Source of the DNA: Fonsecaea monophora
Taxonomy: Eukaryota; Ascomycota; Eurotiomycetes; Chaetothyriales; Herpotrichiellaceae
NCBI RefSeq assembly: GCF_001642475.1
Contig: NW_019173947.1
Location: forward strand, 124,001 to 188,000
Direction of reading: 5' to 3'
Length of the DNA: 64,000 nucleotides
Below, one piece after another: positions 11,455 to 21,233 of this stretch. Under the pieces are notes generated by a model. The model was not told where the DNA came from, made no database searches, and saw only the letters and a program-made list of their open reading frames with translations. The translations under genes and the position numbers were made by a program. The first letter of the stretch is position 1; each line of letters opens with the position of its first letter.

Positions 11455-12138
11455 GATGAAGCCTCTAGCGATATGTAGTTGGATGAGGTTAGTGTTGGGT
11501 TTTTCCACTGGGCAACTATGCCGTTCACTCCGCCTCAATCTTTGTATGACAGCACCTCCACAACGCAGATTTGAGCACAGTTGCTTGTATGGGTATGAGT
11601 GGGTGAGATGGGGCCAAGACAAAGCGCTGATATAAGCTAACATTGGTCTAGCTATATTTGTTTAGCGTCGGACGGCCCGCCTGCTAGGAGGCTCAAAAAG
11701 ATACTCGTTTTGTCTCTTGGCCGTTATAACCATAAGGCTCGTGCCGCCCTCTTTGTGAGCGCAGACCCCAGGACGACCACTGCATCACCTGTTACCCGTC
11801 GCAGGAGGCCACCCTGATCCTCTTGGAATTCTTAACATCGAATCACTCGGGAGGAAAGTGATCGAATATGAGATATGAAGGCCACATTATATCTTGTTGG
11901 GCGGTTAGATAAGGCGTCAGGTAGTACAGGCAACTGCTCCGAACAACGCCTGCCACTGTGGCAGCCAAGACATAGTTGTATCCAGTACCTTCGACTCCTA
12001 CTACTTCATCATCCTTGTACGTATTGAGCATTGTGCCATCTTCAGACTCTCCATCTAGAAGAGTTCTCTGCTCAATTGAAAACCCGCAGCTCGTGGCAAC
12101 CACTGTCATTGGTGACCATTCGGCGGAAACCCCGAACC
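11455..12138. other. Intergenic region, nothing recognised
   Basis: This separates the ankyrin pseudogene from the next plus-strand gene. An open frame runs upstream from 11454 to 11643 in frame with the pseudogene start but has no recognisable content. Confidence 0.5.
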
Positions 12139-12672
12139 ATGGCGCCGACCATCTACCAGCATGCTCAAACCAACGACCGCACCATCTATGTCCCCATGAA
12201 CCGAGTGGATATTGCATTCTGGTCACGAACCGACTATCTTTACACTGATAGCCTCAACGGATGCACTGCCGTCATCATCATCTCCCCGCACGCTGGCATT
12301 CTCGCACATATTGCGCCAAGACCATCAGGCGCCGAGCTCAATCGCGTCAACGCTGAAGATGGCGATCGAAATCTCCGCGAGAAGATGCAACAGGTGATTG
12401 ATCTTTACAACGCGAATAGGTACTACTTTCAGGATGCGAGGACTCGTGTCGTCGTGGCCGTCTACCGGTATTCTATTGCATTACCAACCACAGTCAATAC
12501 GATAGACGCCATCCTGAACCATCTCAGACTTCCGATCAGAACCAACCACTACGATGTCCTAGAACCTAACTCGCAGCGTCCCTTTGGTCACACATATATT
12601 GTTATCGCTTCTCGAGGCTCTGGATATTGGCCCACACTGTATGTCAACGAGCGGATGGTTGAATGCCTCTGA
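12139..12672 (+). CDS. Conserved-looking hypothetical protein, 177 aa
   Basis: An intronless frame that starts at an ATG in good context (ACCATGG); the open frame extends 36 codons further upstream without an ATG. The protein has a compact alpha/beta look: GCTAVIIISPHAGILAHIAP, a two-helix segment ending KMQQVIDLYNANRYYF, RVVVAVYRYSIALP, and a C-terminal strand FGHTYIVIASRG. There are no signal peptide, membrane segments or low-complexity parts, so it is probably cytosolic and folded. I do not recognise the family with certainty; similar small proteins occur in fungi without an assigned role. The gene lies between an ankyrin pseudogene and a doubtful frame, a setting typical of accessory genes. 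Confidence 0.6.
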   Translation: MAPTIYQHAQTNDRTIYVPMNRVDIAFWSRTDYLYTDSLNGCTAVIIISPHAGILAHIAPRPSGAELNRVNAEDGDRNLREKMQQVIDLYNANRYYFQDARTRVVVAVYRYSIALPTTVNTIDAILNHLRLPIRTNHYDVLEPNSQRPFGHTYIVIASRGSGYWPTLYVNERMVECL

Positions 12673-12720
12673 GCCAGTCGAAGAGGCAAGGAAGAGCTTG
12701 GTTGAATCATAGCCGACAGA

Positions 12721-13365
12721 ATGGAGTGCAACTCTTGGTTCCGGTCGACCGACGCCGTGCAAAGACGTTTCGATCTGCAGGTGTACCACAATACACCACT
12801 CCGCGATCCGTCGGATAAGCGGACGTTTGAGCTGCAGCGCCCTACTTCAACGCCAACCGACTGTATCCACATCACCCTGACATCGAGGATACTCGGCGAT
12901 ACAGAAAAAATCCACCTGTGTGCCTGCTTATACAGCGCGGTCTCTCATGCTTTGGAGGGTCCAGCACCAATCGAGCCGACTTGGCGCAAGGGCAGCACTT
13001 CCTTTACTTACGAAGACTGGAGAAAGTTCATTGCCCGAGCGGGGTGGCATGCATCATACCTTACGCGCTCTGTCGGTGCGTCTCCTGAAATGTGGATTAG
13101 TTTTGAAAAGATTCTGTCCCTCTGAAGCTTACTACCTGTGCAGTCTCTGTGGCGCAAAGTACACAATATGCAGCGTGAAAAGGGTTCGAGGGACGCCTCT
13201 GCCTGGAGAGAGCCATCGGAAAGCGAGTGCTTGAAAAAGAGTGCAGGGACAACCGGTCCACCGCTGAAGTTGGTGAGACTACCCAGAATTTCATCGACAC
13301 GAAATTCTCCGGCGCAACAGATCTAAGAGACAAAGTCTATGCGCTGTTAAAGAAGGAGAGAGGCG

Positions 13366-13398
<33 letters not shown>

Positions 13399-13403
13399 CC
13401 TAA
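12721..13403 (+). CDS. Doubtful spliced hypothetical gene
   Basis: A 134-codon frame from ATG 12721 has coding-like composition (for example WRKGSTSFTYEDWRKFIARAG). Another frame from about 13187 to the TAA at 13401-13403 reads RLCLERAIGKRVLEKECRDN and then ATDLRDKVYALLKKE. Plausible donors (near 13076) and acceptors (cctgtgcag near 13140; gaaaag near 13183) could join them, but I could not fix a unique structure. RDKVYALL is reminiscent of a motif in fungal HET-domain proteins; with only eight residues this is weak. The frame ends within an AG microsatellite that would encode Arg-Glu repeats. It may instead be a gene relic. Confidence 0.25.
13371..13398. repeat. (AG)14 microsatellite
   Basis: Fourteen uninterrupted AG units, possibly at the 3' end of the doubtful gene starting at 12721. 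Confidence 0.95.
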
Positions 13404-13600
13404 ACAGGTGGTAGTGGTGGCGCGCCAGATACTGCACAAAAAGAATACAGGCCGAGTTCCTCTGGATCACCCGCATCCACAGGGCCACATCAACTAGCTA
13501 CAACGTTTTATTTGCTGCGTAACATCGATGGCCAACTTTATTGCACACCCGACACCAGTTACCTGCCGGCTGCTACCTACCGGCTACCGGCCAGCATGCA

Positions 13601-15555
13601 TTATTCCACAGTGATGCCATCAGACTCTGGCGGTCCCTTGTACGCCTTGCGGGCATAGATAAAGTACCAGACGGCAGAGATGAACATGAAGCCGACAAAG
13701 ACGACGCTGGCATAGTTCATGGTCACGACCGTGACGGGCAGCGCCGAGGGCATGCTGAACAAGACGACCTCAAAGCTGATCCAGCACAAGGCCACGCCGT
13801 TCGCGATTGGGCCGATGATGCGCCCACAGTTCCACCGCGCCGTCGACACTTCGCGGCGCCGGTGCAGCACGCTGATGGTGATGGGGATTGCGTATGACAC
13901 GGCCAGCCCAATGACGCCGACCGACACAAAGGCCAAAAAGGCCGATGATGACCCAAGATAGATCAGACCGAGCAGCATCTGCACCACGGTGGTGAGCATC
14001 AATGCGTACACGGGCACGCCGAGTCCACCGTGGACTTTGGACCAGACCCGAGACAGTGGGATGGCATCATCCCGGGCAAACGCCCACGTACATCGCGACG
14101 CCGCCGTGGTGATGCTGATGCTGCAGAACAATGTGATCATCAGGACGAGGAACTAGATACCGAGTTAGCGACAGCGAAGGTGAAACATGACGAGAGTCTC
14201 ATCCTGAAAGAGGATCAAGGAACTTACAATGAGGCCGAGTCCACCTCCCGGTGTCCCCATGACCGTGCTGAAGATGTATGGGAGCGCCTGGCCGTATGGC
14301 GCTGCAATGACATCTTCCAACGGAGGCAGGGTGAAGCAGATGGGCAGAATGAAGAATAAGCCGGCGAAGCCACCCACGGGCACACAGAGACTGATGGCTG
14401 TCGGAACCTTGACGGTAGGATTTGCGCACTCTTCTGCCATGGCTGAGATCATCCCGATAGCCGAGAATGTGTATGCTGCAGGCAACAGACCGATGAAAAA
14501 GGTGAAGCCTCCCCAGCCGGAGAAAGACTTGTCGTAATGGCCGAGCGCGTAGCTTGCGCTGTGTCTCCCGACATCTGCCTTGACCGAGAGTGCGATGAGG
14601 ATGATCAGGATGCTCACAGCTGTCCATGCAGCGCAGATGGTGTCGACAATGGGCAGGAAGCGGTTCGCAAAGGTGCAGATGAACAGCGTCATCAAGCAGA
14701 TGGCGTAGAAAATCAAGAGCAATTGCCAGTCCTTTGCCACCCAGTCGGGATGATACATGGCCACGCTCGCCACAATGAGCGACGCGAATCCAAAATTGAC
14801 CGAGAGGGCTAGTTATCTCCAGTCAGCTCTTCGACTCAGGCAGATTGTTCAAGAAACCCAAAGTTCTAATATCGTGGACTTTCAACTTGGTCGAGATGCA
14901 CATTCACTGTCTCCTGCACGGCGATGGGAATGTGCGATGCTTTCAACGAAGTACCAACTAGGCGCCTGAGAATCCCCAGCCCATAGGAGACATTCTTGGA
15001 ACGCGCGCACTCGCAGCTCTCCAACTGCCGCACCTCCTCCTCCCCCCTCCCCGTCCGTTGATAGAGGAAAACCAAGGAATTGAAACAAGACAACGGCATC
15101 GAGAGAAAGGCCAAATACTTACTGATTGTCCAGTTGCCGATCAGCCACGTCCACCCCGTGATGAACGACAGAGTCGTCTTGCCCCTACTGGCCAGTTGAA
15201 AAGACCAATAGTACGGTCCAGCCGAAGTGGGATATCGCGACGCCAGCTCGCCCAAAGAGAGAGCAATGCATTCGTCCAGCACGAGAACGACGATCCAGCC
15301 GACGAAGATTGCCAGCGGGCCACCGCCGTAGATTGCTGAAATGAACGGACCACCTTCGCCGTATGGGATGGCAGCAATGGCCAAAGACTGAAACAACAGC
15401 GTAGCCATTGATCGATTGCGGTTCAGTTCTGGCTTGTAGCCCAGTCGGTCCAGCACAGTGATGTCGTCGATGCTGCCGGCTCGAAGAGAGTTCTTTCTCC
15501 CATCGATGACAGGCACCTCCATCTCTGGAGCGGCCTTTTCCGTGTCGACAGTCAT
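13601..15555 (-). CDS. APC-superfamily amino-acid / GABA-type permease
   Basis: Exons 15555-15123, 14808-14228 and 14152-13601 give 521 residues with consistent phase. The introns are 314 and 75 nt. The N-terminal 50 residues are soluble and contain DDITVLDRLGYKPELNR, a signature of fungal GABA/choline/amino-acid permeases, followed by about 12 hydrophobic segments. PYGEGGPFISAIYGGG lies in the first membrane helix region and EECANPTVKVP in the central loop typical of this APC branch. The protein should sit in the plasma membrane and import a small nitrogenous solute; the substrate cannot be read from sequence. It is divergent from the ammonium transporter at 16698, and the shared promoter has GATA sites, suggesting nitrogen control. 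The long first intron has no stop for much of its length in the upstream frame, but removing it gives an uninterrupted family match. Confidence 0.85.
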
Positions 15556-16697
15556 GGTGGCGGTGATGATCTGGAGGAGAGAAGGGCTCTGTCCGAGGAC
15601 ACACCGGAATACTTGGAGAGAGAAAGGACACGAGGAGGATGGAGTTTATGGATTGACAGTTTTTGTCGAGGCAAGGGCGAGCCGGGCCCCCTCTTATTGC
15701 GCACGTCCACCCTCCATAGGGCGAAGATGCTGTTGTCTCGATCCAATAAAGGAGCTTGCTAGTCTCTGGAGGAGGCGGAGGCGAGACTCACGAACTGATT
15801 CCCGAAATCATGATCCTAGAATAATATGTGAGGGGGCGTATGGTGAGCATGCAACAACAACAACTGATAGTAGCGCGATAAAGCATTCGGTTTGATATGG
15901 GCGACTGGGAAACATACCCTCTTTGGGCTTAGACGGGGTGGATGCTTGATTACCAGCCTTCCTCCCCCTTGGTGTCCGTTGACTCGATGGTCCCCCCAGA
16001 CTAAGCTCTTATCAGCACCCAATCATTGCTGGGGAAGAGTTGCTTAGCCCCCCCCCTCCCTCCCCTCCCTTGGGATAATAGCTATCTGGGAATCCGGTTT
16101 GGTGAGAAGCCTGACAACACGACAAGTGTCATTGCTCTCGAGAGGGAGTGGAGGAAGGGGGGGGGGGGTGTCCGCGGCTCCTCGTACTGAGTAGTCCTTC
16201 CTAAATTTCCTGGAGAAACCCCGTCGGCCATGGAACAATGACACCAAGGACATTTGTCCCGCTAGTGCAGAGGCGCCGTCGCTGTGACCCCAAAAAACCA
16301 TGTGTCACGTCCCAAAAGATGCAGGTACCCCAGGCAAGGGGTATTGTATGTAGGTAGACTAGGCACGACCTAGTCGGTAAAGCACCGACGGGGCAATTCT
16401 TGGATCTCGGAAAACTGTGGAGAAGGGAAGGCGACAGCGAGGTAGAGCCCTAGCACCCGTCCTGATACAGACCAGACCCCAGTCCTCGATCCGGCAGATT
16501 GCAGGCGAGAGATAAGGCCAAAGGCAAACAAGGATAAGAGAGACTCCGCCACAGCCTTGTGAAGCTAGGTATTCTCATTGCGAGATTCAATTATTGTCAT
16601 TTGCTTCCCTTTTTGTTTTCCCCTTTCGCTATCGTCCTCCCTCAGGTTTGCCCCAGTTTGAGGTCAAGGGGTTTTTTTTCTCTTGCGTTTCCGTGCC
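15556..16697. promoter_or_regulatory. Shared divergent promoter with GATA-factor sites
   Basis: The 1,142-bp spacer drives the permease leftward and the ammonium transporter rightward. HGATAR sequences, the consensus for AreA/NIT2-type nitrogen regulators, occur at 15865-15870 and 15876-15881 (a close pair), 16009-16014 (minus), 16082-16087 (minus), 16510-16515 and 16629-16634 (minus), with two GGATAA variants at 16073-16078 and 16532-16537. With uniform base frequencies about three matches are expected by chance, so this is modest enrichment; the paired arrangement is the better argument. Long C and G runs lie at 16048-16070 and 16156-16169. Confidence 0.5.
16357..16375. repeat. Perfect 7-bp inverted repeat
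   Basis: GACTAGG and CCTAGTC are separated by five bases (CACGA). It sits in the divergent promoter and could be a dimeric regulator site or chance. Confidence 0.5.
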
Positions 16698-18187
16698 ATG
16701 GTCGTGGTCTCAGACGTCCAGAGGGCCTGGGAGGCCTGTGATCGGACAGACACGGTCTTCATTCTGGTCTGCACCGTCTTCTGCTGGCCCATCATTCCCG
16801 CTGTTGGACTCGGCTACAGCGGGTATTCTACGCGACGAAGTGGCCTTGCCTCGTTCATTCCAGCCGTCTTGACCGTCTGCGTCTGTACCATCCAGTGGTT
16901 CATCGTCGGCTATGCCCTCGCTTATGGGGATGGCCCCGGCGGCGTCATTGGCGACCTGAAGTATGCATTTCATCGAGGCGTGCTGGCCGAACCTGTCGGG
17001 AGTATTCCGGCCGTGCTGTTCAGCGAGTTCCAGCTGGTGTTTCTAGCCACAGTCTGTGCCATTGCCATTGGAGGCGCTTGTGAACGTGGTCGCATTCTTC
17101 CCCTGATTCCCTTCATCTTTGTATGGTAAACCCCCGGGCTTCCCTTTTTGACCAGGCTTGATTCCTGCCCACTAACCATATTCATCCAGCTTTGGTCCAC
17201 CTTCATCTACTGTCCTCTTGCTCACATGGTCTGGGGCGGAGGGTTCCTCAGTGAGCTTGGGGTGCTTGACTTTGCTGGTGGGACGCCGGTGCACATCTGC
17301 AGTGGCGCAACGGCCAGTGCGATCAGCCTCTACCTCTCCTATCCGGTGTTTCGCTCCCGAAGATCCGATGTCCGAACGCCTTCTCATCTCAAGTTGCATC
17401 GGCCGCACAATTCCATGTGTCAGCTATTGGCCATGATCATCATCTGGGGTTCGTGGTTGGCGTTTGATGCTGGCACCACCCTCACCCTCAGCTTCCAGTC
17501 GGTGATGGCGCTCTGTGTGACGAATCTGTGTGCCTCGGCCGGTGCCTTGACGTGGGCGTCCATCACCTACTTCGAGACCGGTCGATGGTCACTCGACTCG
17601 ACGTTCATGGGCGCCATCGCCGGTCTGGTCATGATTACTCCCGCAGCAGGTTTCATCGACCTTCCAACCTCGCTCTTCTTCGGCATCTTTGGAGCCGTCG
17701 TCTGCCGCCAGGCTTTGCGCATCAAGTTCACCGACTTTGCGCGAAGAATGCGCTGGGTCGACAATGGGGACACCTTTGCCACCCACTGCGTCGGCGGCTT
17801 TCTCGGTACCATCGGCACCGGACTCTTTGCCCAAAAGGCCGTGGCCGCCTATGGAGGAGTCGAAGTGGACGGTGGTGTGTTTTTTGACGGCAACATTCGC
17901 CAACTAGGGATCCAAATCGTCGAGGCACTGATCGGCTTCACCTGGTCATTCGTGGGATCGTTTGTGATCATCGCCCTGATCGACTGCATTCCGGGCCTCG
18001 AGGTGCTCGCAGAGGATAAGTGCGTTAAGTCACATATCAACGCTTGTTGTCCATTCGCTGACAGACCTACAGGGAAGTCAATATGGGGATGGATGCATCT
18101 CAAATGGACGAGAGCCTGTACGAGGCACAATGGGCCGGGGAAGAGGACTATAAGCCTCTACCCAATGGCAATATCGTGTTGGACTAG
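16698..18187 (+). CDS. Ammonium transporter (Amt/Mep family)
   Basis: Exons 16698-17120, 17190-18019 and 18073-18187 encode 455 residues. The frame and splice sites (GT-AG, 69 and 53 nt) agree. The protein has about 11 membrane helices. Key channel positions, aligned by eye with E. coli AmtB, are present: Trp156 in AHMVWGGG, Asp168 in LDFAGG, the twin pore histidines His176 (TPVHIC) and His340 (DTFATHCVGG), and Phe233. The usual Asn after Phe233 is Asp (FDAG) and the usual Ser is Thr, and the first helix has PAVGLGYSG instead of the common GLFYGG-like motif. It is thus a divergent but probably functional plasma-membrane transporter. The C-terminal tail is short and acidic. It is adjacent to the divergent permease, consistent with nitrogen acquisition. 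Confidence 0.88.
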
Positions 18188-19223
18188 AAATGGCGTTACT
18201 CTTCCAAGACTATAGACATGACAGCTAGATAGAAGTGAGACTAGACAGATACTGTAGTAAGGATAGAGCGAGTCCGGATTGTAACTTTAGATCAAATGCA
18301 TAAAGGATTCTGGCATTCGCCCTTCTCGGACCGCAATGCAAAAATTTTATTCTCTTTTTACATCCACCTTTTACCTTTCCCCGTAGCAAAGGGCTTCTAC
18401 TTCAAAAATAGGGCAAAAGGACAAAAAATGACCAGATTGAGGCTCGAACTCAAGACCTTCTCCGTTTGATCAGAAGATGTTAAGGAGATGTGATAACCAC
18501 TGCGAAGAATGTTAGTTATTGAATGACGGAGGGCTGTCATAGGGGTTGACTAACACTACACCATCCGGCCGATTTGTGGTAATTGTTGAGGGCTGATCGA
18601 CAAATATAATATATAACCAAAATATTCTCAAGCGTGGGGTTGAAAGTCCATGTTCTTTCCCTCACGGCCTTGGCATGTTCGTAGCTTGCCCTGTACGACT
18701 CGACAGTATGTACCTCGTACCTCCGACTAGATGTGTTCCTGTTGACTAGACCAATCACCTCAATCAATCAACATGGATAATTAGTTATAATTGGACCTGG
18801 GTTTTTGCCTGGTACACAGCGAGAACAATGAAACACTCTACGTGGTCTATCCTAAATCCTCGGACTGAGGCGTGCCTCGAGTCATTCTTTGTCCTTGCCG
18901 CACTTCGGATTGAAATGTGGCATGAGACAGTCTTAAGACGGTGACCACTCGAGACATGGAGCCATGTCTGATCACCTTCAGTTGTACCATGTTATCAATC
19001 TCAGGACGGCGAGTGCTGAATTAACTGCTATGCTAATGTCTGGTGAGTTTTTTTGATGGTCTTTGTTTCGCATGTCTTTATTCCGCTCTTGGATACGTGG
19101 CAGCGGTCACCAGCGATGAGGTGAATCATACTACACTGCTTTGTATCGCAATTTTTCATATTCTTGTAATCTCCTGCTTCATAACGTTCCCGCCTTTACT
19201 TCGACACTGTCATTATCTCGAAG
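18188..19223. other. Intergenic region with a tRNA relic
   Basis: Apart from the tRNA-Val-like relic at 18429-18515 I see no gene. GTACCTCGTAC at 18710-18720 is the complement of the recurrent TACGAGGTAC motif. Confidence 0.6.
18429..18515 (-). pseudogene. tRNA-Val(AAC) relic with intron
   Basis: On the minus strand the T arm is perfect (TTGAG, loop TTCGAGC, CTCAA; 18453-18437), with an intact box B (GTTCGAGCC). The anticodon stem TCTCC/GGAGA (18488-18484 with 18463-18459) is perfect and the loop TTAACA gives anticodon AAC. A loop of 20 nt implies a 13-nt intron after position 37. The variable loop is AGGTC. The 3' acceptor strand TCTGGTC plus A is directly followed by a T6 run, a Pol III terminator. 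However, the 5' acceptor strand and the 5' half of the D stem do not pair: the expected GACCAGA is absent. The molecule therefore cannot fold normally, and I call it a decayed or 5'-truncated copy. Confidence 0.6.
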
Positions 19224-20480
19224 ATGGAGGAGGATGGACCGATCCCCCTTGGCAACATTCCGCCGCACGGACAACCGAGCCCTCCCGAGCCTCTCGGAAG
19301 CTGCAATACCGATGACCTCCCGCAAAACACGTCGCCGCAAGAAAGCGACCCATGTGCTGAAGGCCATGCCCTTGAGAGTGTGGCTATTGAGTTATACACG
19401 GAGACCCTCTTAAGCCGAGCACATTTGCTCCTTGTCAACTCCACGAATGACGATGTCGATACCCAAGAAGATCCCCTCGATCGAAGCAGAGAAGCTTTGG
19501 CGGAGGCCGAACCATTGTGTTTTGCTGGTCAGCATCCAGTGAGCGACGCACTGGTCGCAAAATGCTGGTATATCAGGGGCTGTCTTGCCGATGTTTGTGG
19601 GGACGACGAGAATGCATCGAGATGTTTCATAGAGACAACAAACCTTGATGAGAGTTACAAAAGCCTCGAGAGGGTGAAATGGTACCTTCAACGCCAACAT
19701 GATCTTGAAGACGTGTTCGGCAGATGGAGTGACTCAAAGGATCTGGTCTTGAGCCCGATTGACGAGTATCACCTGGGTGGCCTCGATGCAGGAAACGACT
19801 CATCGTCGATAACGTCGTCTCCCAGCCCGAGCATGTCAGACTTCCGACAAAGTGAGCTGTACCAGTTCCTCATGTACGATATAAAGCATAAAACCGTCCA
19901 GGAAAGCCGACCCGCGGCAGACGACCTGTCTCCAGTTTCCCCATTACACCAGCCGCATCACTTGCCGCCCATCGCCACGCCGCAGAAAGCCCCCTCGGCG
20001 GATAAGGTCGACCAACTGGTCCAAAAGAAAATCCACAGTCCAGGCGGTCGAAAACGGGCGTCCCCGAAAACCCGCGAGGCATTGAAAGGGTCCGAGAACT
20101 CCCCAGTGAGAGACCTTTTCCTTCTGCAAGTCGAGGGCAATCAGAAGAAAGCGAAGTTGGCAGAGGAGGAACGGATGCGCCAGATCCGAAAAGACAGGAC
20201 ACGACAATCTGCAGCTCATTCTCGGCGTCTTTCAGGTGGAGAGGCGCTTCTATCTGATGGCCTCAGTATTGCTGGGCTCGACACCACGACTGCGCCAGCA
20301 GAAAACGGTGCCGCGTCAACTCGCAAGCTGACGATCAACACTCGTGGAATAAGACGACAATCAACATCGTCAAAGTCAAGCGACCGCTCCCCAGCTCTAC
20401 CTAGTCCGTTAAGGAAAGCCTCTTTGCCAGGCGATGCACAAGTCAGCGCTGACGGGCGTGAACCAGAGGTTGCCGAATAG
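19224..20480 (+). CDS. Hypothetical protein, largely disordered, 418 aa
   Basis: A single intronless frame from ATG 19224. Residues about 45-165 are helical and resemble a TPR-like solenoid (SREALAEAEPLCFAGQHP, KCWYIRGCLADVCG, ASRCFIETTNL), with the spacing of short repeat helices. The remaining two thirds are Ser/Pro/Arg-rich and low in hydrophobic residues, with basic clusters (KKIHSPGGRKR, SRRLSGG) and several SP/TP sites, as in phosphorylated nuclear or scaffold proteins. A Lys/Glu helix (NQKKAKLAEEERMRQIRKDR) could be a coiled coil. I do not recognise a named family. The length and lack of stops make a real gene likely. Confidence 0.65.
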   Translation: MEEDGPIPLGNIPPHGQPSPPEPLGSCNTDDLPQNTSPQESDPCAEGHALESVAIELYTETLLSRAHLLLVNSTNDDVDTQEDPLDRSREALAEAEPLCFAGQHPVSDALVAKCWYIRGCLADVCGDDENASRCFIETTNLDESYKSLERVKWYLQRQHDLEDVFGRWSDSKDLVLSPIDEYHLGGLDAGNDSSSITSSPSPSMSDFRQSELYQFLMYDIKHKTVQESRPAADDLSPVSPLHQPHHLPPIATPQKAPSADKVDQLVQKKIHSPGGRKRASPKTREALKGSENSPVRDLFLLQVEGNQKKAKLAEEERMRQIRKDRTRQSAAHSRRLSGGEALLSDGLSIAGLDTTTAPAENGAASTRKLTINTRGIRRQSTSSKSSDRSPALPSPLRKASLPGDAQVSADGREPEVAE

Positions 20481-21233
20481 CTATCAAAAACATTTTTTGC
20501 ACATCAGTCTAATCCAACAAGGACATGTGTCGACTCCCAATGACAATCTGGTTTATTCCAGGCCTTCCATATTGAGTGACACCTACTCGTACCTCATCTC
20601 GTTCCACTTTTGCGGCCCTAAGACTATCAACCGTCCTCAAACCTCAGTGCTGCACGCCACCTCCAGAACAAGCTTGTGGTGGTTAAAATTACCATAATGT
20701 AGAGGGGTTTCAAAGAAAGGGCAAGTGCATCTGAATCTGAGGACATACTGGATGATCCTTCTCCCCGCAACGGCCGTCGGCAATGGGGATTACTGATCGA
20801 TCCTCATGCAGCCGACTTGTTCGGTTTCAAGCAACCATCGATACTGTAGATGACATTTGTGGAACAGCTCTTCCAAAGGGAAGTAGATTATGTTTGGCCA
20901 CACGGAAATTCTATCTCGGATTAGTTGTGTAGCTAGGGAACAAGAGAGGGGGCTTGCAATTAGATTATTATTCATCGGAGACTGGGCTCTTGATCGGTGC
21001 GTGAGAGAGATGACGCCCAGAGCAGACCACGTCCATAGGTATATAGATCGCAGAGAGCAGGAATTACAAATGACATACACACATCCGAACATGTCCACGA
21101 AACCTCTAGTCGATAATTAAGTAGTGGTCTGGAAATCATCATCCCAAGTCAAGAAGTGTCTCTCTCTCTATCACTCGCATCTTCTTAGAGACCACTGTCC
21201 CCATCTTCTCTGCCGTACTTGTCCGCCGCAGTC
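20481..21233. other. Intergenic region, nothing recognised
   Basis: The sequence is AT-richer than its flanks, with only short open frames. It holds the 3' region of the disordered-protein gene and the promoter of the DUF302 gene. Confidence 0.6.
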
